From NCBI RefSeq assembly GCF_029350975.1, contig NZ_JARKMR010000002.1:62001-126000 (forward strand): a stretch of DNA of 64,000 bases, written 5' to 3'. Numbering within the stretch: the stretch's first letter is position 1; each line of letters starts with the position of its first letter. Source of the DNA: Maribacter zhoushanensis. GTDB taxonomy: Bacteria > Bacteroidota > Bacteroidia > Flavobacteriales > Flavobacteriaceae. This document shows positions 18,185-26,352 of this stretch, piece after piece. Made by a program: the position numbers and the translations under genes. The notes beneath the pieces were generated by a model. The model was not told the DNA's origin. It saw only the letters and a program-made list of their open reading frames with translations, and ran no database searches.

Positions 18185-18685
18185 ATGGCGAAAGCAAATA
18201 ATGAGACTCAGGCACTTGACTATAGTATGGAAATGATAGGGGGTAAGTGGAAACCAATTATTCTATATCATGTCAATAAAGGTACGAACAGATTTAATAA
18301 GCTTTTTTCTGAAATAGAAAGCATCAATCGTCAAATGTTGAGCAAGCAATTAAAGTCATTAGAACGTTCAGGTATTTTGGATCGTACATTATATGGTGAA
18401 ATTCCGCCACGTGTAGAATATACATTGACACCGTTAGGTAAATCGCTACTTCCGGTGGTTCAGGCTATAACAGACTGGGGACAGAAGCAAATAGTTGAGA
18501 CCGTAGTAATTTCCGAAGTTGTAGAAGTCGAAAAAATTCCGGAAATAAAAGAAAAACCAGAAATAAAAGAAGTGCCTAAAGCACCAGAAATTTTAGAAGT
18601 TAAAAAAGATGTTGAAATTAAAAAAGAGGCAGAAGTTGAGGAAGCTCCAAAAGTTCCTCAAAATCAGCAGTTGCCACTTTTTTAG
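18185..18685 (+). CDS. HxlR family regulator with long charged tail ending QLPLF
   Basis: Residues about 8-105 are a standard HxlR winged helix: ALDYSMEMIGGKWKPIILYH, FNKLFSEIESINRQMLSKQL, EIPPRVEYTLTPLGKSL. Normal members stop near 110-130 residues. This one has 166, because residues about 113-160 form a low-complexity Lys/Glu/Pro/Val tail (KEKPEIKEVPKAPEILEVKK) ending in NQQLPLF. The terminal QLPLF matches the QLxLF consensus used by many proteins to bind the bacterial sliding clamp DnaN, which is not expected in a small regulator. No Cys is conserved as in redox-sensing YodB. It is transcribed alone from the promoter at 18094-18122. Target genes unknown; the divergent purL and the following amidohydrolase are candidates. 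Confidence 0.85.
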   Translation: MAKANNETQALDYSMEMIGGKWKPIILYHVNKGTNRFNKLFSEIESINRQMLSKQLKSLERSGILDRTLYGEIPPRVEYTLTPLGKSLLPVVQAITDWGQKQIVETVVISEVVEVEKIPEIKEKPEIKEVPKAPEILEVKKDVEIKKEAEVEEAPKVPQNQQLPLF

Positions 18686-18717
18686 TGTTTATTATAGAAT
18701 TTTATACGTTTTCAAAT

Positions 18718-18750
18718 ATGGATTTTATCGCCATGTAAAATCCATTTTAC
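18718..18750 (+). terminator. terminator after HxlR gene
   Basis: ATGGATTTTA (18718-18727) pairs with TAAAATCCAT (18736-18745), 8-nt loop, followed by TTTTACTTT. Confidence 0.7.
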
Positions 18751-18854
18751 TTTAAAATAGTTTACTTAGGTTTTGAATTAGACAAAAATTGATTGTTTGT
18801 GCATGTGTAATCATCAATTTGTGTAACTTCTAGCAACTAATTCAAAAAACCATC

Positions 18855-20447
18855 ATGAAACAAAGAACTACGCTATTGGCATTTGCATGCTGTTTATTCT
18901 CCTTAAGCTTTACGTATGCGAAGCAGAAAAAATCAAAAAAACAAATTGAAAAGTTAAAAACCGAGGTAGCAGGGTTGGTCGTTGACAACAAAAAGTTGGC
19001 TCAGGTAATGGTCGATAAGATTTTCAGCTTCTCGGAATTAGGATTTCAAGAAGTGGAATCTTCTAAATACTTAACTGGAATTTTAGCAGAAAACGGATTC
19101 GAAATAGAGAATTCAATTTCGGGAATTCCTACCGCTTGGTTCGCGACCTGGAGCAATGGAGAAGGACCAACAATTGCTTTAGGTAGTGATGTGGATTGTA
19201 TTCCTAAGGCGTCTCAATATCCTGGTGTTGCCTATCATAAGCCAATAGTTGAAGGAGCTCCGGGGCATGGTGAAGGTCATAACTCTGGTATTCCCATGAA
19301 TATAACTTCCGCCTTGGCGGTTAAAAAAATAATGGAACGCGAAAATATTGGCGGCACGTTAATGGTCTGGCCAGGTATTGCAGAGGAACTTGTTGCTGCT
19401 AAAGCTTGGTATGTAAGAGATGGTCGTTTTGATGATATTGATATGTGTATTTTTACTCATGTAGGTAATAATTTAGGTGTCTCTTATGGACCAACACGGG
19501 GTACGGGATTAATATCTGTAGAATACTCCTTTGACGGTGAGGCGGCCCACTCCGCAGGCTCTCCGTGGAGAGGTAAAAGTGCCTTAGATGCTGCAGAGTT
19601 AATGAATATAGCGTGGAATTATAAGCGTGAGCATTTACATCCTTTAAAGCGTTCTCATTCTATATTTACAGATGCTGGTGATCAGCCTAATGTAGTGCCG
19701 TCAAAAGCTGCAGTATGGTTCTATTTTAGAGATATTAAATATGAGGGGATTATGGAAATGTACGCTATGGCTAATGATATGGCTGAAGGCGCAGCATTAA
19801 TGACAGGAACTACAATGACTTCGAAAGTTTTAGGTACGGCTTGGCCCAGGCATTATAATAAGGTAATTGCTGAAACCATGTATTCCAATATCAAGGAAGT
19901 AGGTTTGCCAGATTGGTCTGAAGCAGATCAGCAACTGGCAAAAGCAGTGCAAAAAGAAGTGAACTCAGAAAAAATAGAAGGTTTGCCACTAGAACTGGCT
20001 GAATTAGGATTGCCGGTCTTAGAACCCATTAGTGGTGGATCGGATGATATTGGTGATATTTCTTGGAAGGTGCCAACGGTAACGTTGAGGTACCCATCTA
20101 ATATTCCAGGATTGCAGGGACATCATTGGAGTAACGCCATAACAATGGCAACGCCAATTGCCCATAAAGGGGTTGTAGCGGGAGCAAAAGTAGAGGCTAT
20201 GACCATAATAGACTTTTTATTGAAGCCTGATTTATTGGAAGGTGCTTGGGATTATTTTAATAACGAACAGCAAAAAGAAACAAAGTATCGACCTATGATT
20301 TCTGAAAGCGACTTACCTCCAATTTATTTGAATAAGGATAAGCAAGATCAGTTTAGATCAGAATTGGAAAAATATTATTATGATGAAACAAAGTATGATA
20401 CCTATTTGGAACAATTGGGTATTGAATACCCAACTTTAAAAGATTAG
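18855..20447 (+). CDS. secreted M20-family amidohydrolase (AbgB-like)
   Basis: A 530-residue M20/AbgB-type metallo-amidohydrolase with an N-terminal signal peptide (CCLFSLSFTYAKQ), so periplasmic. Metal-binding region: IALGSDVDCIPKASQ followed by GHGEGHNSGI; the dimerisation domain has FDGEAAHSAGSPWRGKSALDA; the C-terminal part has GGSDDIGDISWKVPT and LQGHHWSNAI. AbgB proteins hydrolyse p-aminobenzoyl-glutamate, but in secreted flavobacterial members the substrate is not established. It follows the HxlR gene after a terminator, and a strong hairpin ends it. Confidence 0.88.
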   Translation: MKQRTTLLAFACCLFSLSFTYAKQKKSKKQIEKLKTEVAGLVVDNKKLAQVMVDKIFSFSELGFQEVESSKYLTGILAENGFEIENSISGIPTAWFATWSNGEGPTIALGSDVDCIPKASQYPGVAYHKPIVEGAPGHGEGHNSGIPMNITSALAVKKIMERENIGGTLMVWPGIAEELVAAKAWYVRDGRFDDIDMCIFTHVGNNLGVSYGPTRGTGLISVEYSFDGEAAHSAGSPWRGKSALDAAELMNIAWNYKREHLHPLKRSHSIFTDAGDQPNVVPSKAAVWFYFRDIKYEGIMEMYAMANDMAEGAALMTGTTMTSKVLGTAWPRHYNKVIAETMYSNIKEVGLPDWSEADQQLAKAVQKEVNSEKIEGLPLELAELGLPVLEPISGGSDDIGDISWKVPTVTLRYPSNIPGLQGHHWSNAITMATPIAHKGVVAGAKVEAMTIIDFLLKPDLLEGAWDYFNNEQQKETKYRPMISESDLPPIYLNKDKQDQFRSELEKYYYDETKYDTYLEQLGIEYPTLKD

Positions 20448-20469
20448 CCGATTAAATACTACCCATCAA

Positions 20470-20512
20470 AAAAGCCTTTCAATTCTTAAAATTGAAAGGC
20501 TTTTAATTTTTT
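20470..20512. terminator. bidirectional terminator, 15-bp stem
   Basis: AAAAGCCTTTCAATT (20470-20484) and its perfect complement AATTGAAAGGCTTTT (20490-20504), 5-nt loop, with A-rich left and T-rich right flanks; it serves the two converging genes. Confidence 0.92.
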
Positions 20513-20522
20513 AGTAAATAAA

Positions 20523-21737
20523 TTACATGCTTTTCTCTAGTAAAGCCATATAAAAGCCGTCATAACCACTTTTAGAAGCGTATATCTTTTTGTCTCTTAC
20601 CAAAGTAAAATCTTTTCCTTCTTCAGACTTCAAGAAAGACTGCACTTGGTGGCTGTTTTCTTGCGGTAGAATAGAACAAGTAGCATAAACCATTTTACCA
20701 CCTGGTTTAACTATTTTACTATAGTTTCTAATGATTTCATGTTGTGTTTTTACAATTTTATGAAGAAACTCCGGTTTCATTTTCCATTTAGAATCTGGGT
20801 TTCTTCTTAAAACGCCAAGTCCTGTACAAGGTGCATCAATAAGAACTCTATCGGCACTACCATAAAGCTTCTTGTAAACTTTAGTTGAATCTATTTCACG
20901 AACTTCAATATTGTGTGCTCCATTACGTCTGGCGCGTCTCTTAAGTTCTTTCAATTTACTACCGTAAATATCCATAGAAATCAATTGACCTTTGTTTTCC
21001 ATTAGTGCCGCTAAGTGTAATGATTTACCACCGGCACCGGCACAAGTATCAACAACACGTTGCCCAGGTTCCACATCTAAGAACTCTGCAACCAGTTGTG
21101 AAGAAGCATCTTGTACTTCAAACATTCCGTTTTTAAATGCTTGAGTAACAAAAACGTTTGCTCTTTCAACCAATTTTAGGGCAGAGGCATATCCTCTAAT
21201 TGGCTCGGCAACAATATTTTCGTTCAATAATGCTTTGCGTAATTCTTCTTTGTTAGTTCTTAAAGTATTGGTACGTAGAATTACTTCTGCAGGCTGATTA
21301 AGTTTGGCAAGCTCTTCGGTCCATAATTTTTCACCTAAAGCTTTTTCGCATAATTCATCTATCCAATCTGGCACAGCTTCTCTAAACTTTCTAATTTGCG
21401 AAAGTTCGTCGAATTTACCTTTTATTCTTCGCTCAGGTGTAGGTTCGATCTGTTTCCAGTCTGGCAGTTTAATACCTTTTAAAACTGCCCAAACAGCCCA
21501 CATACGAAAAAGATCAGGTCTGCTAAAAGGTGCTTTTACCTCTGCTATTTCAGTATATAAACGCTTATAGCGTACCATTTCATAGGTAGTCTCGGCAATA
21601 AAACCACGGTCTCTAGAACCCCACCGTTTATCGTATCGTAATACTTTTTGAACTACCTTATCGGCATATTCGTTTTCGTTGAAGATGAGGTTTAGGGCGT
21701 CTATCACGGCAAACACCAAATTTCTGTGTAATTTCAT
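20523..21737 (-). CDS. RsmB/NOP-family RNA m5C methyltransferase
   Basis: A 404-residue SAM-dependent RNA (cytosine-5) methyltransferase. N-terminal NusB-like segment (about 1-130), then the Rossmann methyltransferase: SAM site VVDTCAGAGGKSLHLAA, acidic ISMDIYGSKL, and two catalytic Cys motifs VLIDAPCTGLGVLRRNP and MVYATCSILPQEN. The double-Cys arrangement is that of RsmB/RsmF/NSUN enzymes acting on rRNA. The exact target base is not readable; RsmB-like (16S C967) is the usual assignment for such proteins. It stands alone on the minus strand, divergent from the BNR lipoprotein. Confidence 0.9.
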   Translation of the reverse strand: MKLHRNLVFAVIDALNLIFNENEYADKVVQKVLRYDKRWGSRDRGFIAETTYEMVRYKRLYTEIAEVKAPFSRPDLFRMWAVWAVLKGIKLPDWKQIEPTPERRIKGKFDELSQIRKFREAVPDWIDELCEKALGEKLWTEELAKLNQPAEVILRTNTLRTNKEELRKALLNENIVAEPIRGYASALKLVERANVFVTQAFKNGMFEVQDASSQLVAEFLDVEPGQRVVDTCAGAGGKSLHLAALMENKGQLISMDIYGSKLKELKRRARRNGAHNIEVREIDSTKVYKKLYGSADRVLIDAPCTGLGVLRRNPDSKWKMKPEFLHKIVKTQHEIIRNYSKIVKPGGKMVYATCSILPQENSHQVQSFLKSEEGKDFTLVRDKKIYASKSGYDGFYMALLEKSM

Positions 21738-21861
21738 TAGAATAGCTATTATTACTTTGTCAGAAGGTTTAAGCCGTCATTGTATTGATTATCGATTAGA
21801 TAGGCTTTTGTTCTCCAAAAATTTATGGCTGCAAAGGTATTGTTTTAGAAGCGATTCCATT

Positions 21862-21869
21862 TATTTTTG
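21862..21869 (+). promoter_or_regulatory. -7 element for BNR lipoprotein gene
   Basis: TATTTTTG (TAnnTTTG), 22 bp before the ATG at 21892. Confidence 0.5.
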
Positions 21870-21891
21870 ATGAACTTTATACCAGATTACT

Positions 21892-22914
21892 ATGCGTTAC
21901 ACCTTTCTTTTGATTGTTTTGATGATTTCATGTGCTAAAAGTGTTCCAAAATCTCCCTTCAATTCTGTAGAAATTGAAACGTTATATACAGATTCATTAA
22001 GTATTAGGGCAGTTGAGTTGATGGGTAATAGTTTGGCTTTTGCTGCAAACAATGGCACATTTGGTACGGTTGATTTAACTACAGGGAAAGTTCGTGCCAA
22101 TGTTGAAAAATACCATACAAGTATACCAGCTTTCAGGGCGGTAGCGCATACGAGCACCGATTTTTTTATGCTTTCAATTGAGTCGCCGGCACTTCTTTAT
22201 AAAACAGGGGAAAATGGACGAATGGAACTGGTCTATAAAGAGGAGGGAGAAGGAGTATTTTATGATGCCATGACGTTTTTAAATGATAAAGACGGAATTG
22301 CAATAGGAGATTCTGTAAACGGATGTTTAAGTATCATTATAACTTCAGATGGAGGAAAAACATGGTCTAAATTGCCTTGTTCGCAATTACCGGATGGAAT
22401 TGAAGGTGAAGGTGCATTTGCAGCTAGTAACACAAATATTGAAACACTTAATGATAACATTTGGGTAGCGACTACATCTGGTAGAATTCTTTTTTCCTCT
22501 GATAAGGGAAAATCATGGGAAGTTTTTAAAACTCCTATGAAAAATAATGAACCAACTGAGGGTATTTATTCAATTGATTTTTTTGATGAAAACTTAGGAT
22601 TTGCAATTGGTGGCGATTATACCAAACCAGATGACTCTAAAGCTAACAAAGCAATTACTAAAGATGGTGGAAAAACTTGGGATTTAATTGCAGACGGAAA
22701 AGAGCCGGGTTATAAAAGTTGCGTTCAGTTTGTTCCAGGGTCAAACGGAACGGGCTTAGTTGCTTTAGGGTTTAAGGGAATATCGTATTCTTCGGATATG
22801 GGTGCTACTTGGAAAGAATTATCAAAAGAATCTTTCTATACCCTACGATTTAAAAATGATTCTGTAGCTTATGTAGCAGGTAAAAACCGCATTTCTAAAT
22901 TAACGTTCAAGTAG
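21892..22914 (+). CDS. BNR/YCF48-type beta-propeller lipoprotein
   Basis: A 340-residue lipoprotein: signal peptide with lipobox at LMISC (Cys14). The rest is a beta-propeller with recurrent Asp-box/BNR motifs: SDGGKTWSKL, SDKGKSWEVF, KDGGKTWDLI, SDMGATWKEL, one per blade. YCF48/Hcf136-type proteins share these repeats; in Flavobacteriia such proteins are often labelled oxidoreductase without evidence. Role unknown, probably periplasmic or outer-membrane bound. Its TAG stop at 22912-22914 directly abuts the stop of the convergent ECF-sensor gene. Confidence 0.8.
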   Translation: MRYTFLLIVLMISCAKSVPKSPFNSVEIETLYTDSLSIRAVELMGNSLAFAANNGTFGTVDLTTGKVRANVEKYHTSIPAFRAVAHTSTDFFMLSIESPALLYKTGENGRMELVYKEEGEGVFYDAMTFLNDKDGIAIGDSVNGCLSIIITSDGGKTWSKLPCSQLPDGIEGEGAFAASNTNIETLNDNIWVATTSGRILFSSDKGKSWEVFKTPMKNNEPTEGIYSIDFFDENLGFAIGGDYTKPDDSKANKAITKDGGKTWDLIADGKEPGYKSCVQFVPGSNGTGLVALGFKGISYSSDMGATWKELSKESFYTLRFKNDSVAYVAGKNRISKLTFK

Positions 22915-23361
22915 TTATTTACCGCCTTTATTCTGGCGATATTGTTTCATTAGCTGTCGTTTAAATTCTTCTTCTGAACGTAATAACAAAAGTGTTTTTT
23001 TAGCAGTTATCACTTTGCTGATTTTATTTAAAAAACTAGTGTCTAGAGCTTCTTCTTCCTCTTCAATTTGAATGTGTAATGCCAAAAGATTTTCGGCTTC
23101 TTTCTCTGTTAGAGCATCCGCATCTTTTATTTTACCTCTTATCTGGTTATGACTTTTTCTGCGTAGTACATTTCTCTTTTCTTGGTACTCATTATAAACT
23201 GGCCAAAAATCTTGAGCTTCTTTAGTGTTTAAAGAAAGCTTTTCTGTTATGAAAGCTACTTTTAAAGTGTTTATTTTTTCCCAGTCTTGCTTTTTTTGAG
23301 CAAAAGAGAAGCTGGTTGCACAAAGGCATATGATTATTATTAATTTATTCATTGTCTTCAA
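22915..23361 (-). CDS. periplasmic Spy-like 'sensor' of ECF cluster
   Basis: A 148-residue protein with a signal peptide (IIICLCATSFSFAQ) and a helical, charged body (EKINTLKVAFITEKLSLNTKEAQDFWPVYNEYQEKR, a long acidic helix, then LLLLRSEEEFKRQLMKQYRQ). The layout resembles the CpxP/Spy/Zra helical-hairpin family, and homologues beside ECF sigma genes in Flavobacteriia are called sensor of ECF sigma factor. It overlaps the upstream anti-sigma-like gene by 17 bp, so the three genes from 24427 leftward are one transcription unit. Sensing role is inferred from context. Confidence 0.75.
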   Translation of the reverse strand: MKTMNKLIIIICLCATSFSFAQKKQDWEKINTLKVAFITEKLSLNTKEAQDFWPVYNEYQEKRNVLRRKSHNQIRGKIKDADALTEKEAENLLALHIQIEEEEEALDTSFLNKISKVITAKKTLLLLRSEEEFKRQLMKQYRQNKGGK

Positions 23362-23851
23362 AATTTAATTCATCAAAATCGCTCACATTTTCGTTTAAGT
23401 AGTCTAGAAGGTTGTCACTTTCTATAGGTGAGCTTAAAAAATCTGAATATTCGGTATTCGTTACTGGTAATACTTCTGCAATTTCATACGGAGATAAACC
23501 AAAATCATTATTTTCAAAATAAGCTTCAATATCAGTATTTGCAAGGTCTTCAAAACTTAAGTCGTTAGAAGAATTCCAATCATAATTTAAAGCAATGACT
23601 GCTATGGCAGCAATAGATGCGGCTACAGCAAAAACTTTCTTTATAGAAAAAAGAGGTATAACCTTGGGTTCGTTATTTAACTGCTTTTTTAAGGTCTCAT
23701 TGAACGATTTAAAATAATTATCAGGTACATTGAATGCGCTATCTTTTGGGAAAGTGCTTTCTGGTTTAGATAACTTGTCCATTAGTTTATCCTCAAAACT
23801 ATTGAAATAGCTTTCTGGAGTTTTAAACGGATTATTTTTGTTTTTGTTCAT
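23345..23851 (-). CDS. anti-sigma-factor-like membrane protein
   Basis: A 168-residue protein with one transmembrane helix at about 70-88 (VFAVAASIAAIAVIALNY). The cytoplasmic side has two copies of a short motif, FKTPESYFNSFEDKLMDKL and FNVPDNYFKSFNETLKKQL (consensus F..P..YF.SF...L...L), which could be the sigma-binding part. The periplasmic side is strongly acidic (ending FDELNFEDNE). No recognised zinc anti-sigma motif is present. Position between an ECF sigma gene and the Spy-like gene gives the function; direct evidence is lacking. Confidence 0.7.
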   Translation of the reverse strand: MNKNKNNPFKTPESYFNSFEDKLMDKLSKPESTFPKDSAFNVPDNYFKSFNETLKKQLNNEPKVIPLFSIKKVFAVAASIAAIAVIALNYDWNSSNDLSFEDLANTDIEAYFENNDFGLSPYEIAEVLPVTNTEYSDFLSSPIESDNLLDYLNENVSDFDELNFEDNE

Positions 23852-23884
23852 GATACTAGTTTGACAATCAATTATATAAAAGGT

Positions 23885-24427
23885 TTAATCTTCTTTCAAA
23901 TACTGCTCTAGTTTTTTAACAGCTAGATGGTAAGAAGCTTTGAGCCCGCCAACAGAGGTGTCTAATATTTCTGAAATTTCTTCATATTTTAATTCCTGAA
24001 AGTATTTCATATTAAAAACTAACTTTTGTTTTTCAGGGAGCGTAGCAATAGCTTTTTGCAGTTGTAGTTGAATTTCATCTCCTTCAAAATATACATCTGC
24101 TTCTAAATTAGATACCAATTTATCTTGATAATCCGTATCGGAAATCCCTTGCAGTTTAGCTCGTTTTTTTATGAAATTTAGCGCTTCGTTAGTTGCAATA
24201 CGGTACATCCAAGAAAAGAGTTTACTGTCTCCTTTAAATCCGTCTATATTTTTATAAACCTTAATGAAGGTGTTTTGTAAAACATCATCTGCATCTTGGT
24301 GATTTAATACAATACTTCGTATTTGCCAATACAGTCGCTCTTTGTAGGTATTTACCAATACCTCAAAAGCTTGCGCTTGCTTGCTTTTTGTTTTTAAATC
24401 TAATACTAATGTTTCCTCTTCGATCAC
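23885..24427 (-). CDS. ECF RNA polymerase sigma factor
   Basis: A 180-residue sigma-70 family protein of the ECF type with only regions 2 and 4. Region 2: HQDADDVLQNTFIKVYKNID and SWMYRIATNEALNFIKK. Region 4: ATLPEKQKLVFNMKYFQELK followed by the HTH YEEISEILDTSVGGLKASYH. First gene of a three-gene unit with the anti-sigma-like and Spy-like proteins, which together would form an envelope-stress circuit. Confidence 0.93.
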   Translation of the reverse strand: MIEEETLVLDLKTKSKQAQAFEVLVNTYKERLYWQIRSIVLNHQDADDVLQNTFIKVYKNIDGFKGDSKLFSWMYRIATNEALNFIKKRAKLQGISDTDYQDKLVSNLEADVYFEGDEIQLQLQKAIATLPEKQKLVFNMKYFQELKYEEISEILDTSVGGLKASYHLAVKKLEQYLKED

Positions 24428-24525
24428 CTAGAAATGAGGTTTTGTTTATTCTTAGACTATTAAGTTAGGGAAAGGTTTAATCAACTAATGAATTAAACCG
24501 TTTTGTTTATAGTAATCTACAGTTA

Positions 24526-26352
24526 CTATGCCAATGATTGCATCTGTACTAATTTCTTGTATGTGCCATTTAACTCTAAAAGTTCAGCATGAGTACCTTG
24601 CTCAACAATTTTTCCTTTCTGAAGTACAACAATGGTATCTGCATTCTGAATGGTAGAAAGCCTGTGAGCAATGACAATAGACGTTCTGTTCATCATCATC
24701 TTTTCAAGTGCATCTTGTACCAAGCGTTCACTTTCGGTATCTAAAGCAGAAGTAGCTTCGTCCAAAATCATTATTGGCGGATTCTTTAATACCGCTCTTG
24801 AAATAGACAAACGTTGTTTTTGTCCGCCACTTAACTTATTACCGCTATCACCAATGTTGGTGTCATAACCTTTGGGTAAGTCCATTATAAAATCATGGGC
24901 ATTTGCAATCTTTGCAGCTTCTATGATTTCCTCATCTGTGGCATTCTCTTTTCCTAAGCCAATGTTGTTTTTAACCGTATCATTAAATAGGATAGAATCT
25001 TGAGTTACCAAACCTAATAAACCACGTAAAGACTTTTTACTAAGGTCTTTAATGTTGTTACCGTCAATGCTTATATCTCCTTCATTAACATCGTAAAAAC
25101 GCGTTACAAGATTAGCAATAGTACTTTTTCCGCTACCGGATTGACCTACTAACGCAACTGTTTTACCTTTTTCAACGGTTAGATTGAAATCCTTCAGCAC
25201 GTAATCGTCTTCATATTTAAATGAGATATTATTGATGTTGACAGCTGTATTAAATGCTTCTTGATGGATAGGATTTTCAATTTCAGAAATAGGATTTTCA
25301 GTTTCCAAAATCTCCATAACACGTTCTGCTGCAGCATTTCCTTTTTTAACGCTATAGGAGGCTTTGCTAATAGCCTTTGCGGGAGTTAATATTTGGTATG
25401 ACAATGTCATATAAGTTATAAACAAACCGCTTTCTAGAGTTTTTTCCACTAAAACCATTTGCCCGCCATACCATAAAATTACGCCAATAGCAGCAATCCC
25501 AAAAAATTCACTAGTAGGTGAAGCTAAATTTTGTCTATTAAGTAAACTATTGGAGAAATTAAAAAAACGTTTAGTTGAAGCTTGAAATTTTTTAGAAAAT
25601 ACCGATTCAGAATTAAATGCTTTTATAACTCGTAATCCTCCTAAGGTTTCTTCTAGAATGGACAAGAAGTAACCTTGTTCTTGTTGAACTTTATCAGATT
25701 TACGTTTTAACGATTTTCCAATCAATGAAATTAAAAATCCGGAAAGTGGAAGAAATAGAAATACAAACAAGGTTAATTTAGGACTAATAGAGAGCATGGC
25801 AATAATTGTAAAAATTATTGTCAAAGGTTCTCGTACAATTAATTCTAAAATAGATAGAAATGAATGTTGAATTTCTAAAACATCTGAGGTTATTCGGGCA
25901 ATTGTATCACCTTTTCTTTTTTCAGAGTAATAGGAGATGGGTAGCTCTACGGTTTTGTCATAAAGCTCATTACGTAAATCTTTAAGTACGCCATTACGTA
26001 AAAATGTAATGAAATACATGGCTAAGTAATTAAATAAATTTTTAAGTAAGAACATGGATATTATTAAAATAACCATAAACATTAGTACTTCGCCAGGATC
26101 ATTATCTTTACTTTTTTCCGTTACGAAATAGTTTAGATAATCTATACCATAATCCTTTAATTCAAAAAAACCTTTCCATTTCGGTTTAGTGTATACTTCT
26201 TCTGTTTTGTCAAATAACACTGTCAACATTGGAAATAATGAAATCATTGCCAATGTTGAAAACAGTGCGTAAAAGATATTAGATATAATGTTTAAAATTG
26301 CATATATCTTGTAAGGCTTCGCAAAGCGAAGAATCTTTTTGAAATAGTTCAT
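24526..26352 (-). CDS. ABC exporter, MsbA-like half transporter
   Basis: A 608-residue fused membrane/ATPase exporter. Residues 1-330 carry six transmembrane helices; the nucleotide-binding domain has Walker A VALVGQSGSGKSTIANLV, Q-loop LLGLVTQDSILFND, signature KLSGGQKQRLSISRAVL, Walker B PIMILDEATSALD and H-loop SIVIAHRLSTI. Family includes MsbA lipid flippases and multidrug exporters; the cargo is not readable. Its ATG shares one base with the TAA stop of the upstream phosphohexomutase (TAATG), indicating translational coupling. Confidence 0.9.
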   Translation of the reverse strand: MNYFKKILRFAKPYKIYAILNIISNIFYALFSTLAMISLFPMLTVLFDKTEEVYTKPKWKGFFELKDYGIDYLNYFVTEKSKDNDPGEVLMFMVILIISMFLLKNLFNYLAMYFITFLRNGVLKDLRNELYDKTVELPISYYSEKRKGDTIARITSDVLEIQHSFLSILELIVREPLTIIFTIIAMLSISPKLTLFVFLFLPLSGFLISLIGKSLKRKSDKVQQEQGYFLSILEETLGGLRVIKAFNSESVFSKKFQASTKRFFNFSNSLLNRQNLASPTSEFFGIAAIGVILWYGGQMVLVEKTLESGLFITYMTLSYQILTPAKAISKASYSVKKGNAAAERVMEILETENPISEIENPIHQEAFNTAVNINNISFKYEDDYVLKDFNLTVEKGKTVALVGQSGSGKSTIANLVTRFYDVNEGDISIDGNNIKDLSKKSLRGLLGLVTQDSILFNDTVKNNIGLGKENATDEEIIEAAKIANAHDFIMDLPKGYDTNIGDSGNKLSGGQKQRLSISRAVLKNPPIMILDEATSALDTESERLVQDALEKMMMNRTSIVIAHRLSTIQNADTIVVLQKGKIVEQGTHAELLELNGTYKKLVQMQSLA

